Assembly: GCF_041435495.1 (NCBI RefSeq)
Contig: NZ_CP108644.1
Location: 2,418,001-2,482,000 of the forward strand
Source: Streptomyces sp. NBC_01116
GTDB lineage: Bacteria; Actinomycetota; Actinomycetes; Streptomycetales; Streptomycetaceae
DNA length: 64,000 nt
Direction of reading: 5' to 3'
The translations under genes and the position numbers were made by a program. This document shows positions 52,982 to 61,734 of the stretch, one piece after another (within the stretch, counting starts at the first letter, position 1; each line of letters starts with the position of its first letter). The notes under the pieces were generated by a model. The model was given only the letters and a program-made list of their open reading frames with translations. It searched no databases and was not told where the DNA came from.

Positions 52982-54904
52982 TCAGAGCGCGGCGGCGCCG
53001 TGGGCGCGCAGGGACTGGGCGTACTGCTGGAGCACCCAGACCTCGTTCTGCGCGGCGGCCAGGTCCTGGGGCGCCACGTTGCTGCCGAGGCGGGCGAGGC
53101 TGCTCTGGACGTCGTCGATGCGGCGGTCCACGGCACGCAGCCGGACGTGGACGAGCTGCATGCCGGCGTACGTCTCGTCGATGGTCTTGCCGATGAAGAC
53201 CTCGACGGCCAGCTCGGTGACGAGGCTGCGCACGGTGTTGTCGGGGGCGGCGTCCATGACGGCGACCAGATACTCGCGGTCGTCGGCGAGGCCCTGTTCG
53301 GCGCCGCCCGCCTCCGCGATGCACTGGCGCACGGCGGCGTAGGGCGGGGCGGTGAACTCGTCCACGCCGTACGCGTCGAAGGCCGGGGAGACCAGGGCGG
53401 GCTTCTGGAGGGCGAGCTTGAGCAGTTCGCGCTCGGTGCGGTGGGCGGGGCTGCGGAGGTTGAGCGCGGGTCCGGAGAAGCCGGGGGCGGGGGCGGACTG
53501 CTGCGGGGCGCCGCCCCGCGGGCCCTGGGGGCCGCCGCGCCGGCCGCCGCGCTCCCCGTGGTCGCCGCCCTTGTCGCGGGCCCAGCGGGCGAGCTGGGCG
53601 ACGCGGTGGACGACGAACTCCTGGTCGAGGATGCCGACGAGGCCGGCGAGCTGGACGGCGACCTCGCGCTGCACGCTGCTCGTCTTGATCTTGGCGACGA
53701 CGGCGGCGGCCTCGTCGAGGGCGGCGGCGCGGCCCGCCGGGGTCTCCAGGTCGTACCGGCCGACGATCTGGCGCAGGGCGAACTCGAAGAGCGGGGTGCG
53801 CGGCTCGACCAGGTCGCGTACGGAGTCGTCGCCCTTGGCGAGCCGCAGGTCGCAGGGGTCCATGCCGTCCGGGGCGATGGCGATGTAGGTCTCGGCGGCG
53901 AACTTCTGGTCGTCCTCGAAGGCGCGCAGGGCGGCCTTCTGCCCGGCCGAGTCGCCGTCGAAGGTGAAGATGACGCGGGCGCTGCCGTTGTCCATGAGGA
54001 GGCGGCGCAGGATCTTGATGTGGTCGTTGCCGAAGGCGGTGCCGCAGGTGGCGATGGCGGTGGTGACCCCGGCGAGGTGGCAGGCCATGACGTCGGTGTA
54101 GCCCTCGACGACGACGGCGCGGCTGGCCTTGGCGATGTCCTTCTTGGCCAGGTCGATGCCGTACAGCACCTGGGACTTCTTGTAGACCGGGGTCTCGGGG
54201 GTGTTGAGGTACTTCGGGCCGTTGTCGTCGTCGCGCAGCTTGCGGGCGCCGAAGCCGACGATCTCCCCGGCGGTGTCGCTGATGGGCCACATCAGCCGGC
54301 CGCGGAAGCGGTCGATGGGGCCGCGGCGGCCGTCCTGGGAGAGGCCGGAGGTGATCAGCTCCTTGTCGCTGAAGCCCTTGCCGCGCAGATAGCGGGTGAG
54401 GTGGTCCCAGCCGGCCGGGCTGTAGCCGACGCGGAAGTGGGCGGCGGCGTCCTGGTCGAAGCCGCGCTCGGCGAGGAACTTCCGGCCGATCTCGGCCTCG
54501 GGGCTCTCCAGTGCGCGGACGTAGAAATCGGCGGCGGCCTGGTGGGCCTCGATCAGGCGGATGCGTTCGCCGCGCTGGTGGGAGGGGTTGTAGCCGCCCT
54601 CCTCGTAGCGGAGGGTGATGCCCGCCTTGGCGGCGAGGCGCTCGACCGTCTCCGAGAAGGAGAGGTGGTCGATCTTCATCACGAAGGCGATCGTGTCGCC
54701 GCCCTCCTGGCAGCCGAAGCAGTGGAACAGGCCCTTGCCGGGGCTGACCTGGAAGGAGGGGGACTTCTCGTCGTGGAAGGGGCAGAGGCCCTTGAGGTTT
54801 CCGCCGCCCGCGTTGCGCAGCTGGAGGTATTCGGACACGACGGAGTCGATCGGGACAGCGTCCCGTACCGCCTTCACGTCGTCGTCGTTGATCCTGCCAG
54901 CCAC
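52982..54904 (-). CDS. dnaG: DNA primase
   Basis: 640 residues from GTG 54904. N-terminal CHC2 zinc finger (LCPFHDEKSPSFQ; LFHCFGCQEGGD) binds template DNA. The catalytic core has the TOPRIM block VVVEGYTDVMACHLAG and FTFDGDSAGQKAA with metal-binding acids. A glycine/Gln-rich linker (about 430-460) leads to the helicase-binding C-terminal domain. Essential for lagging-strand priming. Full length for actinobacteria. Confidence 0.95.
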   Translation of the reverse strand: MAGRINDDDVKAVRDAVPIDSVVSEYLQLRNAGGGNLKGLCPFHDEKSPSFQVSPGKGLFHCFGCQEGGDTIAFVMKIDHLSFSETVERLAAKAGITLRYEEGGYNPSHQRGERIRLIEAHQAAADFYVRALESPEAEIGRKFLAERGFDQDAAAHFRVGYSPAGWDHLTRYLRGKGFSDKELITSGLSQDGRRGPIDRFRGRLMWPISDTAGEIVGFGARKLRDDDNGPKYLNTPETPVYKKSQVLYGIDLAKKDIAKASRAVVVEGYTDVMACHLAGVTTAIATCGTAFGNDHIKILRRLLMDNGSARVIFTFDGDSAGQKAALRAFEDDQKFAAETYIAIAPDGMDPCDLRLAKGDDSVRDLVEPRTPLFEFALRQIVGRYDLETPAGRAAALDEAAAVVAKIKTSSVQREVAVQLAGLVGILDQEFVVHRVAQLARWARDKGGDHGERGGRRGGPQGPRGGAPQQSAPAPGFSGPALNLRSPAHRTERELLKLALQKPALVSPAFDAYGVDEFTAPPYAAVRQCIAEAGGAEQGLADDREYLVAVMDAAPDNTVRSLVTELAVEVFIGKTIDETYAGMQLVHVRLRAVDRRIDDVQSSLARLGSNVAPQDLAAAQNEVWVLQQYAQSLRAHGAAAL

Positions 54905-54928
54905 GGGTGAAGTCTACGGGTGGGCCGG

Positions 54929-54981
54929 GGGGTGCCTGACAATCGGACGCCGCCCGCCCACGCAGGATGGTCAGGCACCCC
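54929..54981. promoter_or_regulatory. Long inverted repeat between the flavoprotein gene and dnaG
   Basis: GGGGTGCCTGAC (54929-54940) and GTCAGGCACCCC (54970-54981) are perfect 12-bp complements with a 29-nt G/C-rich loop. It stands 24 bp upstream of the dnaG start and 50 bp after the flavoprotein stop, so it could terminate the latter or affect dnaG initiation. Confidence 0.6.
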
Positions 54982-55031
54982 GACAGCACCCCGACACGAC
55001 CTAAGGGCTGTCCGGCGCGCGGCGGGGGTGC

Positions 55032-56291
55032 TCAGAGCAGGGAGGCCAGCGGGACCGACGGGTCCCCGAGGGCTTCCGGGTCGTGCTGCCGGCGCTCCCG
55101 GATCAGCTCCTGGATCGTTTCGGTGACATCCCACACGTTGACGTTCATCCCGGCCAGGACGCGGCGGTCCTTCAGCCAGAACGCGATGAACTCCCGCTTC
55201 CCGGCGTCGCCCCGGATGATCACCTCGTCGTAGGAGCCGGGCGGGGCCCAGCCGGAGTATTCGAGGCCCAGGTCGTACTGGTCGGAGAAGAAGTACGGGA
55301 CGCGGTCGTAGCTCACGTCCTGGCCGAGCATGGCGCGGGCGGCGGCCGGTCCGCCGTTCAGGGCGTTCGCCCAGTGCTCGACGCGGAGCCGGGCGCCGAG
55401 CAGCGGGTGGGCGGCGGCCGCGACGTCCCCGGCGGCGTAGATGTGCGGGTCGGACGTGCGCAGGGAGGCGTCCACGGCGATGCCGCCGCCGTGGGCGCGG
55501 TCGGCCATCTCCAGGCCCGCGGCCTCGGCGAGCGCGGAGCGCGGGGCGGCGCCGATCGCGGCGAGCACGTCGTGGGCGGGGTGCTCCTCGCCGTCGTCGG
55601 TGCGGGCGGCGAACACCATGCCGTCCTGGCCGGTGATCTCGGTGAGGCGGGCGCCGAAGTGGAAGCGGACGCCGTGCGCGCTGTGCAGTTCGGTGAAGAT
55701 CTGGCCCAGCTCGGGGCCGATGACCTGGTGCAGCGGGGTGGGCTCGGCCTCGACGACGGTGACCTCGGCCCCGTAGCCGCGGGCGGCGGCGGCGACCTCC
55801 AGGCCGATCCAGCCGGCTCCGGCGATCACCAGGTGGCCGTTGTCGCGGCCGAGGGCGGCGAGCACGTTGCGCAGCCGGTCGGCGTGGGCGAGGCGGCGCA
55901 GGTGGTGGACGCCGGCCAGGTCGGTGCCGGGGACGTCCAGGCGGCGCGGCTCGGAGCCGGTGGCCAGCAGCAGCTTGTCGTAGTGGATGACGGTGTTGTC
56001 GCCGAGCTGCACGGTCTTCGCGTACCGGTCGAGCGCGGTGACCGGCTGGCCGAGGTGCAGTTCGATGTCGGCGCCCGCGTACCAGGCGCGTTCATGGGTG
56101 AAGACGCTGTCGCGTTCGGCCTTGCCGTCCAGGTAGCCCTTGGAGAGCGGCGGCCGTTCGTAGGGGTGGTCGCGCTCGTCGCCGATGAGGATCACCCGGC
56201 CGGTGAACCCTTCGGCGCGCAGCGTCTCGGCCGCCTTCGCCCCTGCGAGTCCTGCTCCGACGATGACGAACGTCTGGTGTGCGTCGACCAC
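55032..56291 (-). CDS. FAD-dependent NAD(P)H:ferredoxin/rubredoxin reductase-like protein
   Basis: 419 residues. FAD motif FVIVGAGLAGAKAAETLR at the N-terminus, then ERPPLSKGYLDG, the second Rossmann motif LVIAGAGWIGLEVAAAARGY for NAD(P)H, and the FAD closing motif HIYAAGDVAAAAHPLLG. This is the rhodocoxin/putidaredoxin-reductase group, which feeds electrons to ferredoxins for P450 or dioxygenase systems. No ferredoxin gene is next to it. A G/C-rich hairpin (56367-56392) separates it from dgt. Confidence 0.85.
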   Translation of the reverse strand: MVDAHQTFVIVGAGLAGAKAAETLRAEGFTGRVILIGDERDHPYERPPLSKGYLDGKAERDSVFTHERAWYAGADIELHLGQPVTALDRYAKTVQLGDNTVIHYDKLLLATGSEPRRLDVPGTDLAGVHHLRRLAHADRLRNVLAALGRDNGHLVIAGAGWIGLEVAAAARGYGAEVTVVEAEPTPLHQVIGPELGQIFTELHSAHGVRFHFGARLTEITGQDGMVFAARTDDGEEHPAHDVLAAIGAAPRSALAEAAGLEMADRAHGGGIAVDASLRTSDPHIYAAGDVAAAAHPLLGARLRVEHWANALNGGPAAARAMLGQDVSYDRVPYFFSDQYDLGLEYSGWAPPGSYDEVIIRGDAGKREFIAFWLKDRRVLAGMNVNVWDVTETIQELIRERRQHDPEALGDPSVPLASLL

Positions 56292-56366
56292 TTGATGCCT
56301 CCTCAGTGCTGTGCTGCGCGGCGCCCCCAGCTGCGAGCGTCCCGCACGCAGCGTGATGGCGAAAGA

Positions 56367-56392
56367 GGGGGTGCCCGGAACTGGTCACCCCC
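56367..56392. terminator. Hairpin after dgt
   Basis: GGGGGTG (56367-56373) pairs with CACCCCC (56386-56392) around a 12-nt loop. It is between the leftward dgt stop (56417) and the leftward flavoprotein start (56291), so it could partly insulate the two. Confidence 0.5.
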
Positions 56393-56416
56393 AGTGGTCA
56401 GGTTCCAGTCTGCCGG

Positions 56417-57766
56417 TCACCCGCGAGGAGCGGTGAGCGCGGCGTGCAGGGATCGTGCGGAGGCGTCCGTGAGCGCCGCGATCTGGTCGACGAGGACCCG
56501 CTTGCGGGCGTGGTCGTCGGGCGCCTGGTCGAACAGGGCGCGGAAGTGCGGCTCCAGGCCCTCGGGGGCGCGGGCGGTGAGGGCGGCGGCCAGCTCGGCG
56601 ATCACGACGCGCTGCTCGGCGCGGATGGCCTCCTGCTCGGCGCGCTGCATGACGTAGCGGTCGGCGACCGCCTTGAGCACCGCGCACTCGTGGCGCACCG
56701 CGCGCGGGACGACCAGCTCGGCGCCGTAACGGCCGAGGCGGCCGGGGCCGTACACGGCACGGGTGGCGGTCTCGGCCTCCGTGCAGAAGCGGCCGATGAG
56801 CTGGCTGGTGGCGTCCTTCAGCCGGGCCTGGGCCACGGCGGAGCCGTCGTAGCCGTGCGGCCACCAGTCCTGGTCGATGAGCCGGTCCAGGGCCTCCGAC
56901 AGCTCCTGCGGGTCGGTGCCGGCGGGGACGTAGCGGCCGATGGCGACCGCCCAGATCTCCTGGCGCTCCGGCTCGGCGTAGAGGCAGTTGGGGTCGATGT
57001 GCCCGGCGTGCAGGCCGTCCTCGAAGTCGTGGACGCTGTACGCCACGTCGTCGGACCAGTCCATGACCTGGGCCTCGAAGCAGGTACGGCCCTCGGGGGC
57101 GCCCTCGCGGGCCCAGGCGAAGACCGGGACGTCGTCGGCGTACACGCCGAACTTGGCGGAGTGCGGGTCGGTGGGGTGCGCGCCGCGCGGCCAGGGGTAC
57201 TTGGTGGCGGCGTCGAGGGCGGCCCGGGTGAGGTTGAGGCCGACGCTGACCAGGTCGCCGGTGCGCGGGTCGCGGACGAAGCGCTTGGGTTCCAGGCGGG
57301 TCAGCAGGCGCAGCGACTGGGCGTTGCCCTCGAAGCCGCCGCAGTCGGAGGCGAAGTCGTTGAGGGCCTGTTCGCCGTTGTGGCCGAACGGCGGGTGGCC
57401 CATGTCGTGGGCCAGGCACGCCGTCTCCACCAGGTCGGGGTCGCAGCCGAGGACCGCGCCCAGCTCGCGGCCGACCTGGGCGCACTCCAGGGAGTGGGTG
57501 AGCCGGGTGCGGGGGCTGGCGTCCCAGACGAGGGAGCGGGTGCCGGGCGTCACGACCTGGGTCTTCCCGGCGAGCCGGCGCAGGGCGGCGGAGTGCAGGA
57601 CCCGGGCGCGGTCGCGCTGGAAGGCGGTGCGGCCGGGGCGCTTGTCCTCCTCGGTGTCGAAGCGCTCGGTGTCGGCGGGCCCGTAGGGGCTCGCCCCTCG
57701 TCCGCTCCGTGCGCCGTGTTCGCCGTGTGCCGGATCTGCCCCGTGTGCGCCCTGTGTGCCGTCCAT
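56417..57766 (-). CDS. dgt: Deoxyguanosine triphosphate triphosphohydrolase
   Basis: 449 residues from ATG 57766. HD-domain metal ligands: [19 protein letters not shown] (His), [19 protein letters not shown] (His-Asp) and the later Asp in [17 protein letters not shown]. It hydrolyses dGTP (or dNTPs) to the nucleoside and triphosphate. The first 25 residues are a low-complexity Gly/His/Ala run ([20 protein letters not shown]), from a short G/C-rich DNA repeat. It is commonly located next to dnaG in Streptomyces. Confidence 0.9.
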   Translation of the reverse strand: MDGTQGAHGADPAHGEHGARSGRGASPYGPADTERFDTEEDKRPGRTAFQRDRARVLHSAALRRLAGKTQVVTPGTRSLVWDASPRTRLTHSLECAQVGRELGAVLGCDPDLVETACLAHDMGHPPFGHNGEQALNDFASDCGGFEGNAQSLRLLTRLEPKRFVRDPRTGDLVSVGLNLTRAALDAATKYPWPRGAHPTDPHSAKFGVYADDVPVFAWAREGAPEGRTCFEAQVMDWSDDVAYSVHDFEDGLHAGHIDPNCLYAEPERQEIWAVAIGRYVPAGTDPQELSEALDRLIDQDWWPHGYDGSAVAQARLKDATSQLIGRFCTEAETATRAVYGPGRLGRYGAELVVPRAVRHECAVLKAVADRYVMQRAEQEAIRAEQRVVIAELAAALTARAPEGLEPHFRALFDQAPDDHARKRVLVDQIAALTDASARSLHAALTAPRG

Positions 57767-57819
57767 GGCTCCGACAGTAGCGACCGGGACGGACAACGTG
57801 GCGTGTGCGGGCCCGGATG

Positions 57820-58758
57820 TCAGGCGGAAGCGAGCAGGCTCACCGCGTCGGCGGGGGCCGGGGCGCCCTCCGCGGCGGCCCGTGCCCGGTCGTAGCGGTG
57901 CAGTACGAGGCGGGCCATCGCCGGGTGGGCGCCGAGCGGGGCGGCGGCCCCGTGCGGCACGGCGTCGGCGCAGGCGCTCGCGAAGCGTCCGGGTGCGGTG
58001 AAGTACGAGGCGACGAAGGTCCGGTGGCGGCCCCGGGCCGCCAGGGCGCGCAGGGCGGCCGGGACGGTGGGCGCGGCGGCGGAGGCGTACGCGGGGACGA
58101 CGGGCACGCCGAGGCGCGTCGCGAGCATGCGGGCGGTGTGCCGGGTGTCCCGGGCGGAGTCGGGGTCGCGGGATCCGGCGGCGGCGAGGACCACGCCCGC
58201 GCGCCGGCCGCCCTCGTCGGCGGGGTCCCAGCCGGCTTCGGCGAGCCGCCCGTACAGGGCCTCGACGAGCAGGGGGTGGGGGCCCAGCGGCGCGGCGATC
58301 CGGGTGCGTACGCCGGGTGCGGCGGCCGCCCTGCCGGGCAGGTCGTGCTTGACGTGGTGGCCGCGTCCCAGGAGCAGCGGTACGAGGACGGCGTCGGCCC
58401 CGCGCAGGCCGTCCAGGGTGTCCGGGAGCAGCGGCCGGTTCAGCTCGATGTGGCCGAGCCGGACGTCGAGGCCGGGGCGCAGGTCGCGCACCCGGTCCAG
58501 GAGGGCCAGCACGGTGCGCGGGGCCTCCGGGTCGCGGCTGCCGTGCGCCACGGCGACCAGGGACGGGGCGGACGCGCCGTGTCGCTCCTCCGCGGGGCGG
58601 TCGGGCTGCCGGGTGCGGTGCACGGGGCCGCTGGTTCCGTTCCGGGGGGCGGGGCCGAGCCGGTCGCCGAGCCGGTCGGTGACGCGGGTGGGGAGGTGCG
58701 TGGTGCCGTCGGCCATCGGGGCCGGCCGGTGGGGCTGTTCGGGGGGCTGCTCCGTCAT
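57820..58758 (-). CDS. Sirohydrochlorin chelatase family protein
   Basis: 312 residues. Two tandem CbiX-like chelatase domains. The first, about 65-185, starts with [15 protein letters not shown] and has [18 protein letters not shown] with a His-x-x-His metal pattern. The second, about 190-300, starts with [17 protein letters not shown]. The N-terminal 60 residues are unconserved and Pro/Arg-rich; a later in-frame ATG (MADGTTHL) could be used. Enzymes insert iron or cobalt into sirohydrochlorin for siroheme or cobalamin. No cysG-like gene nearby. Confidence 0.8.
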   Translation of the reverse strand: MTEQPPEQPHRPAPMADGTTHLPTRVTDRLGDRLGPAPRNGTSGPVHRTRQPDRPAEERHGASAPSLVAVAHGSRDPEAPRTVLALLDRVRDLRPGLDVRLGHIELNRPLLPDTLDGLRGADAVLVPLLLGRGHHVKHDLPGRAAAAPGVRTRIAAPLGPHPLLVEALYGRLAEAGWDPADEGGRRAGVVLAAAGSRDPDSARDTRHTARMLATRLGVPVVPAYASAAAPTVPAALRALAARGRHRTFVASYFTAPGRFASACADAVPHGAAAPLGAHPAMARLVLHRYDRARAAAEGAPAPADAVSLLASA

Positions 58759-58816
58759 GGACCGATGGTGCCGGGCGGAGGTTGCCGGGCCGTTGCGCGA
58801 GGGTCACAGGCGTTTT

Positions 58817-58869
58817 CCGCCGCCTCACGGTGAGGTCGGCGGCGGTGTGCGCGGGCCCCCGCACACCGC
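58817..58869. promoter_or_regulatory. Two palindromes between the chelatase and SanA-like genes
   Basis: CCTCACGGTGAGG is a perfect 13-bp palindrome (58823-58835), extended on both sides by CCGCCG and CGGCGG (with one bulged T). Immediately beside it, GCGGTGTGCG (58842-58851) and CGCACACCGC (58860-58869) pair over 10 bp. Together they occupy a 240-bp divergent gap; the first is operator-like and the second may be a transcript hairpin. Confidence 0.5.
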
Positions 58870-58998
58870 TTCCCCTGTCGGTGTCGCAGGCCACAACCGG
58901 GGCGGCCGGCGAACCTTTGCGGCGTTCCGGTCGTCAGGAGGGGTGGGGGCGGGTGGCGCGGACGGCGCGACGGACAGAGGAACGACAGGGGGGTTCAG

Positions 58999-59787
58999 GT
59001 GCGCGGGAGGAACGGCGGGAGCGGGGCGGCCGGGGAGAGACGGGCGGCGCTCGGGCGGTGGCTGAAGGAGCACCGGCGGTCGGCGCGGCCCATCGGCCTG
59101 CGGACGTCCGAGCGGTTCGCGCTGCGGCTGCCGCGCACCCGGCGGGTGCAACGGCTGCTGGTGCAGGGGCTGGTGGCCGCCTGTGTGCTGGTCCTGGCGC
59201 CCGCGACCTGGATGCGTGTGGAGGCCGGTGAACGGGTGGGCACGACGGCCGAGGCCCCGGCGCGGGAGGTCGCGGTGGTGTTCGGCGCCGGGCTGTGGAA
59301 GGGCCGGCCGACCCCGTACCTCGCGCACCGGCTGGACGCGGCGGCCGAGCTGTACCGCACCGGGAAGGTGAAGGTCGTCCTGGTCACCGGGGACAACAGC
59401 CGCGTGGAGTACGACGAGCCGGACGCGATGCGCACGTATCTCACCGGGCGCGGGGTGCCGGACGAGCGGATCGTGAGCGACTACGCCGGGTTCGACTCCT
59501 GGGACTCCTGTGTGCGGGCCAAGAAGATCTTCGGGGTCGACCGCGCGGTGCTGGTGAGCCAGGGCTTCCACATCCACCGGGCGGTCGCCCTGTGCCGGTC
59601 GGCCGGGATCGACGCGTACGGCGTCGGGGTCGACGAGCCGCGGGACGCCACCTGGTACTACGGCGGCGCCCGGGAGCTGGCGGCCTCGGGCAAGGCCGCG
59701 CTGGACGCCCTGCTCCGGCCCGACCCGCGTTTCCTCGGGCCCGAGGAGCGGGGTGTGACGGAAGCGCTGGCCACCGGGGGGCGCTGA
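58999..59787 (+). CDS. SanA/YdcF-like (DUF218) membrane-anchored protein
   Basis: 262 residues from GTG 58999 (AGGGGGGTTCAG upstream). A charged N-terminus, one transmembrane helix at about 53-75 (VQGLVAACVLVLAPATWM), then the DUF218/ElyC fold: VVFGAGLWKGRPTPYLAHRL, VVLVTGDNSRVEYDEPDAM and LVSQGFHIHRAVALCRSAG. SanA and relatives are linked to envelope barrier function and to peptidoglycan/lipid carriers in enterics. The gene ends before a 16-bp perfect terminator. Confidence 0.8.
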   Translation: MRGRNGGSGAAGERRAALGRWLKEHRRSARPIGLRTSERFALRLPRTRRVQRLLVQGLVAACVLVLAPATWMRVEAGERVGTTAEAPAREVAVVFGAGLWKGRPTPYLAHRLDAAAELYRTGKVKVVLVTGDNSRVEYDEPDAMRTYLTGRGVPDERIVSDYAGFDSWDSCVRAKKIFGVDRAVLVSQGFHIHRAVALCRSAGIDAYGVGVDEPRDATWYYGGARELAASGKAALDALLRPDPRFLGPEERGVTEALATGGR

Positions 59788-59840
59788 CGGCCGCGCGGCG
59801 CGGCGCGGCCGCTGCGTGCGCCGGACGGGTGAGGCCCGGT

Positions 59841-59888
59841 GCCGAGCCGTCGGCGCAGGCGGGTGAGGCCCCGCGCCGACGGCTCGGC
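59841..59888 (+). terminator. Terminator after the SanA-like gene
   Basis: GCCGAGCCGTCGGCGC (59841-59856) and GCGCCGACGGCTCGGC (59873-59888) form a perfect 16-bp stem with a 16-nt loop. The MITE left end begins only 10 bp further on. Confidence 0.8.
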
Positions 59889-59898
59889 CGGGCGTCTC

Positions 59899-60118
59899 CT
59901 AGGGCGTGTTTCGAAAGTAGCGCCGTCCGCCCGGAGGGCGGGCTCGGCGGCGTCTGGTGCGTGCGATCGCAAGGCGGAGGGTCGCCCCGATACTGGATGT
60001 ATCGGGGTGATCCCGACAACGCGGCGAGGGATGGGGCCTCCCCTGCTCGAGCGAAGCCGAGAGCTTGGGGAAGTGCCAGGCGTCGCCGAGCAGGCGGGAC
60101 TTTCGAAACACGCCCTAG
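59899..60118. mobile_element. MITE with 16-bp inverted ends and CTAG target duplication
   Basis: The 20-bp end CTAGGGCGTGTTTCGAAAGT at 59899-59918 is repeated in perfect inverse at 60099-60118. CTAG at both outer edges is consistent with a 4-bp target duplication, as for IS5-type transposition, leaving 16-bp terminal inverted repeats GGGCGTGTTTCGAAAG and a body of 212 bp. No transposase is encoded. The interior includes a second hairpin, CCCCGATAC/GTATCGGGG, and a G/C-rich block with CTCGAGCGAAGCCGAGAGC that I recognise from other Streptomyces intergenic regions. The right CTAG supplies the TAG stop of the adjacent gene. Confidence 0.9.
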
Positions 60119-60603
60119 GAGTCGTCCGCCGCGCGTCCGGTGGTCCACCGCCCCTCGGGGATGAGGACGCCGCCGGTCCGCAGCGAGCGGGTGACGGCGG
60201 CCGCGGCGAGGTAGACCCAGGCCCGTACCGGCTCCCCGGCCTCCGACGCGCCCCGCCCCGGCAGCTCGACCTCGCGGACGACGCGTTCGTACAGGTTGCG
60301 CGGGTGGCCGGGGCCGAGGAACTCCTCCAGGTGGTCCAGCAGCCCGAGCAGTTCCCCGTACACCCCGGGCGCGGCGGCGAGCAGGGTGCCGTGCACGCGG
60401 CCGTGGCCCTCGATCGCATACGGGTAGCCGGGGCCGTCGTAGAGCAGGGCCCGGGGCAGCACCGCCGGCCGCTCCGCCGCCGTGCGGCCCCGGAGGAACA
60501 GGTCGTGGTTGGGTTCGCCCGGCAGCAGCGTCCCGTACACGAAGAAGGGCAGTTCGGCGGCGTCGGGGCCGCCGGGTGCGGTCGTGGTCATGGCCGCCGT
60601 CAC
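60115..60603 (-). CDS. Gamma-glutamylcyclotransferase/AIG2-like protein
   Basis: 162 residues from GTG 60603, which overlaps the cutA stop as GTGA; an ATG four codons later (60591) is the alternative. The fold signature is LPFFVYGTLLPGEPNHDLF, followed by PYAIEGHGRVHGTLLAA and the acidic LLDHLEEFLGP with the family's catalytic Glu region. AIG2-like enzymes cyclise gamma-glutamyl amines; the specific substrate is unknown. The stop codon TAG is part of the CTAG target duplication of the MITE, so the C-terminus is intact at the insertion point. Confidence 0.75.
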   Translation of the reverse strand: MTAAMTTTAPGGPDAAELPFFVYGTLLPGEPNHDLFLRGRTAAERPAVLPRALLYDGPGYPYAIEGHGRVHGTLLAAAPGVYGELLGLLDHLEEFLGPGHPRNLYERVVREVELPGRGASEAGEPVRAWVYLAAAAVTRSLRTGGVLIPEGRWTTGRAADDS

Positions 60604-60941
60604 AGGGCGGCCGGGGGCGCCGTCTCCGCCGTCACCCAGCCGAGGTAGCAGGCGCTGCCCCGGATCACCGGCAGGGCGATGATCTCCGGCGTCTCGTAGT
60701 CGTGCTCCCGCTGGAGGTGTTCCTCCAGCTCGTCGTAGCGTTCCGTCGTCGTCTTGAAGAGCACCTGCCACTCCTCGGTCGTCTCGATGGCGTTCTGCCA
60801 CCGGTAGACGGAGGTGACGGGTGCGGAGATCTGCGCGCAGGCCGCCAGCCTGGCCTCCACCGCCGACTGCGCCAGGGCGTGGGCCTTGTCCTCGCTGTCG
60901 GTCGTGGTCAGTACGGTCAGCCATGCCGGCGGCGCTGTCAT
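60600..60941 (-). CDS. cutA: CutA divalent-ion tolerance protein
   Basis: 113 residues. Small ferredoxin-like alpha/beta protein that forms trimers, with ACAQISAPVTSVYRWQNAIE and EEWQVLFKTTTERYDELEEH, then ETPEIIALPVIRGSACYLGW, the hallmarks of CutA1. Role in metal tolerance or signalling is not well defined. It precedes the AIG2-like gene with a 4-bp overlap. Confidence 0.9.
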   Translation of the reverse strand: MTAPPAWLTVLTTTDSEDKAHALAQSAVEARLAACAQISAPVTSVYRWQNAIETTEEWQVLFKTTTERYDELEEHLQREHDYETPEIIALPVIRGSACYLGWVTAETAPPAAL

Positions 60942-61012
60942 CGTCGGTCTCCTCGGAGTACGGCGGGCTCTTCGCCCGTGGGCCTTCGATGCGATTGTCG
61001 GCCCACGACGGG

Positions 61013-61639
61013 TCAGGCGCCGTACGGACGGAGGTTCCGGGCCTCGCGCAGGGCGGTGCCCCACCACACCAGCTGGTCCAGCAGCGTCTTGGCCGCCGCG
61101 TCGGCGGGCTCCGGGTCCAGATGGCGTCCCTCGTCGTCGAAGAGGGCGCCGGCGTTGTGGAAGGACACGGTGTCGCGGACGGTGACGGCATGCAGTTCGG
61201 CGAAGACCTGCCGGAGCTGTTCGACGGCCCGCAGCCCGCCGGAGATGCCTCCGTAGCTGACGAAGGCGACGGGTTTGGCCTGCCATTCCGCGCTGTGCCA
61301 GTCGATGAGCGTTTTCAGCGGTGCGGGGAACGAGTGGTTGTACTCGGGTGTGAGGACGACGAAGGCGTCGGCCGCCGCGAGCCGGGCGGAGACCGCGCCG
61401 AGCCGGGCCGCCTCCTCGGGCCCGGGGCTGAAGGTGATCGCGGTGGGGAGATCGGCCTCGGCGACGTCGACCAGGTCGGTCTCGATACCGGGGTGGCTCG
61501 CCGCGCGGGCCAGGAGCCAGTCGGCGACGACGGGTCCGAAACGGCCGTCGCGGTTGCTGCCGAGGATGACGGCCACCTTGAGGGGGGCGGGCTCGGCGGC
61601 GGGCACGGTGGATGACGTGGATGCGGCTGTGATGTCCAT
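61013..61639 (-). CDS. NADPH-dependent FMN reductase family protein
   Basis: 208 residues. Flavodoxin-like fold: VAVILGSNRDGRFGPVVADW (phosphate loop), then LTPEYNHSFPAPLKTLIDWH and VSYGGISGGLRAVEQLRQVF, characteristic of azoreductase/chromate-reductase-like FMN reductases. It uses NADPH to reduce quinones or related oxidants by two electrons. A perfect SoxR/MerR-type palindrome with a 19-bp spacer promoter stands in front of it. The corresponding S. coelicolor gene is, from memory, a SoxR target. Confidence 0.85.
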   Translation of the reverse strand: MDITAASTSSTVPAAEPAPLKVAVILGSNRDGRFGPVVADWLLARAASHPGIETDLVDVAEADLPTAITFSPGPEEAARLGAVSARLAAADAFVVLTPEYNHSFPAPLKTLIDWHSAEWQAKPVAFVSYGGISGGLRAVEQLRQVFAELHAVTVRDTVSFHNAGALFDDEGRHLDPEPADAAAKTLLDQLVWWGTALREARNLRPYGA

Positions 61640-61646
61640 GGCGTCG

Positions 61647-61677
61647 ACCCTTCCGCCTCAACCATGGTTGAGGTCAA
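61647..61677 (-). promoter_or_regulatory. MerR/SoxR-type promoter of the FMN reductase
   Basis: Read leftward: -35 TTGACC (61677-61672), a 19-bp spacer (61671-61653), then -10 AAGGGT (61652-61647). The perfect 18-bp palindrome CCTCAACCATGGTTGAGG (61656-61673) spans almost the whole spacer. A lengthened 19-bp spacer with a central palindrome is the diagnostic form of MerR-family activation, and CCTCAA/TTGAGG is the SoxR half-site type. Confidence 0.8.
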
Positions 61678-61734
61678 GCGGCCCCGTCCGGAGCCTGCCG
61701 GTCCGGCCGCGGACGGCCCGCCTACGGTGGCCGC

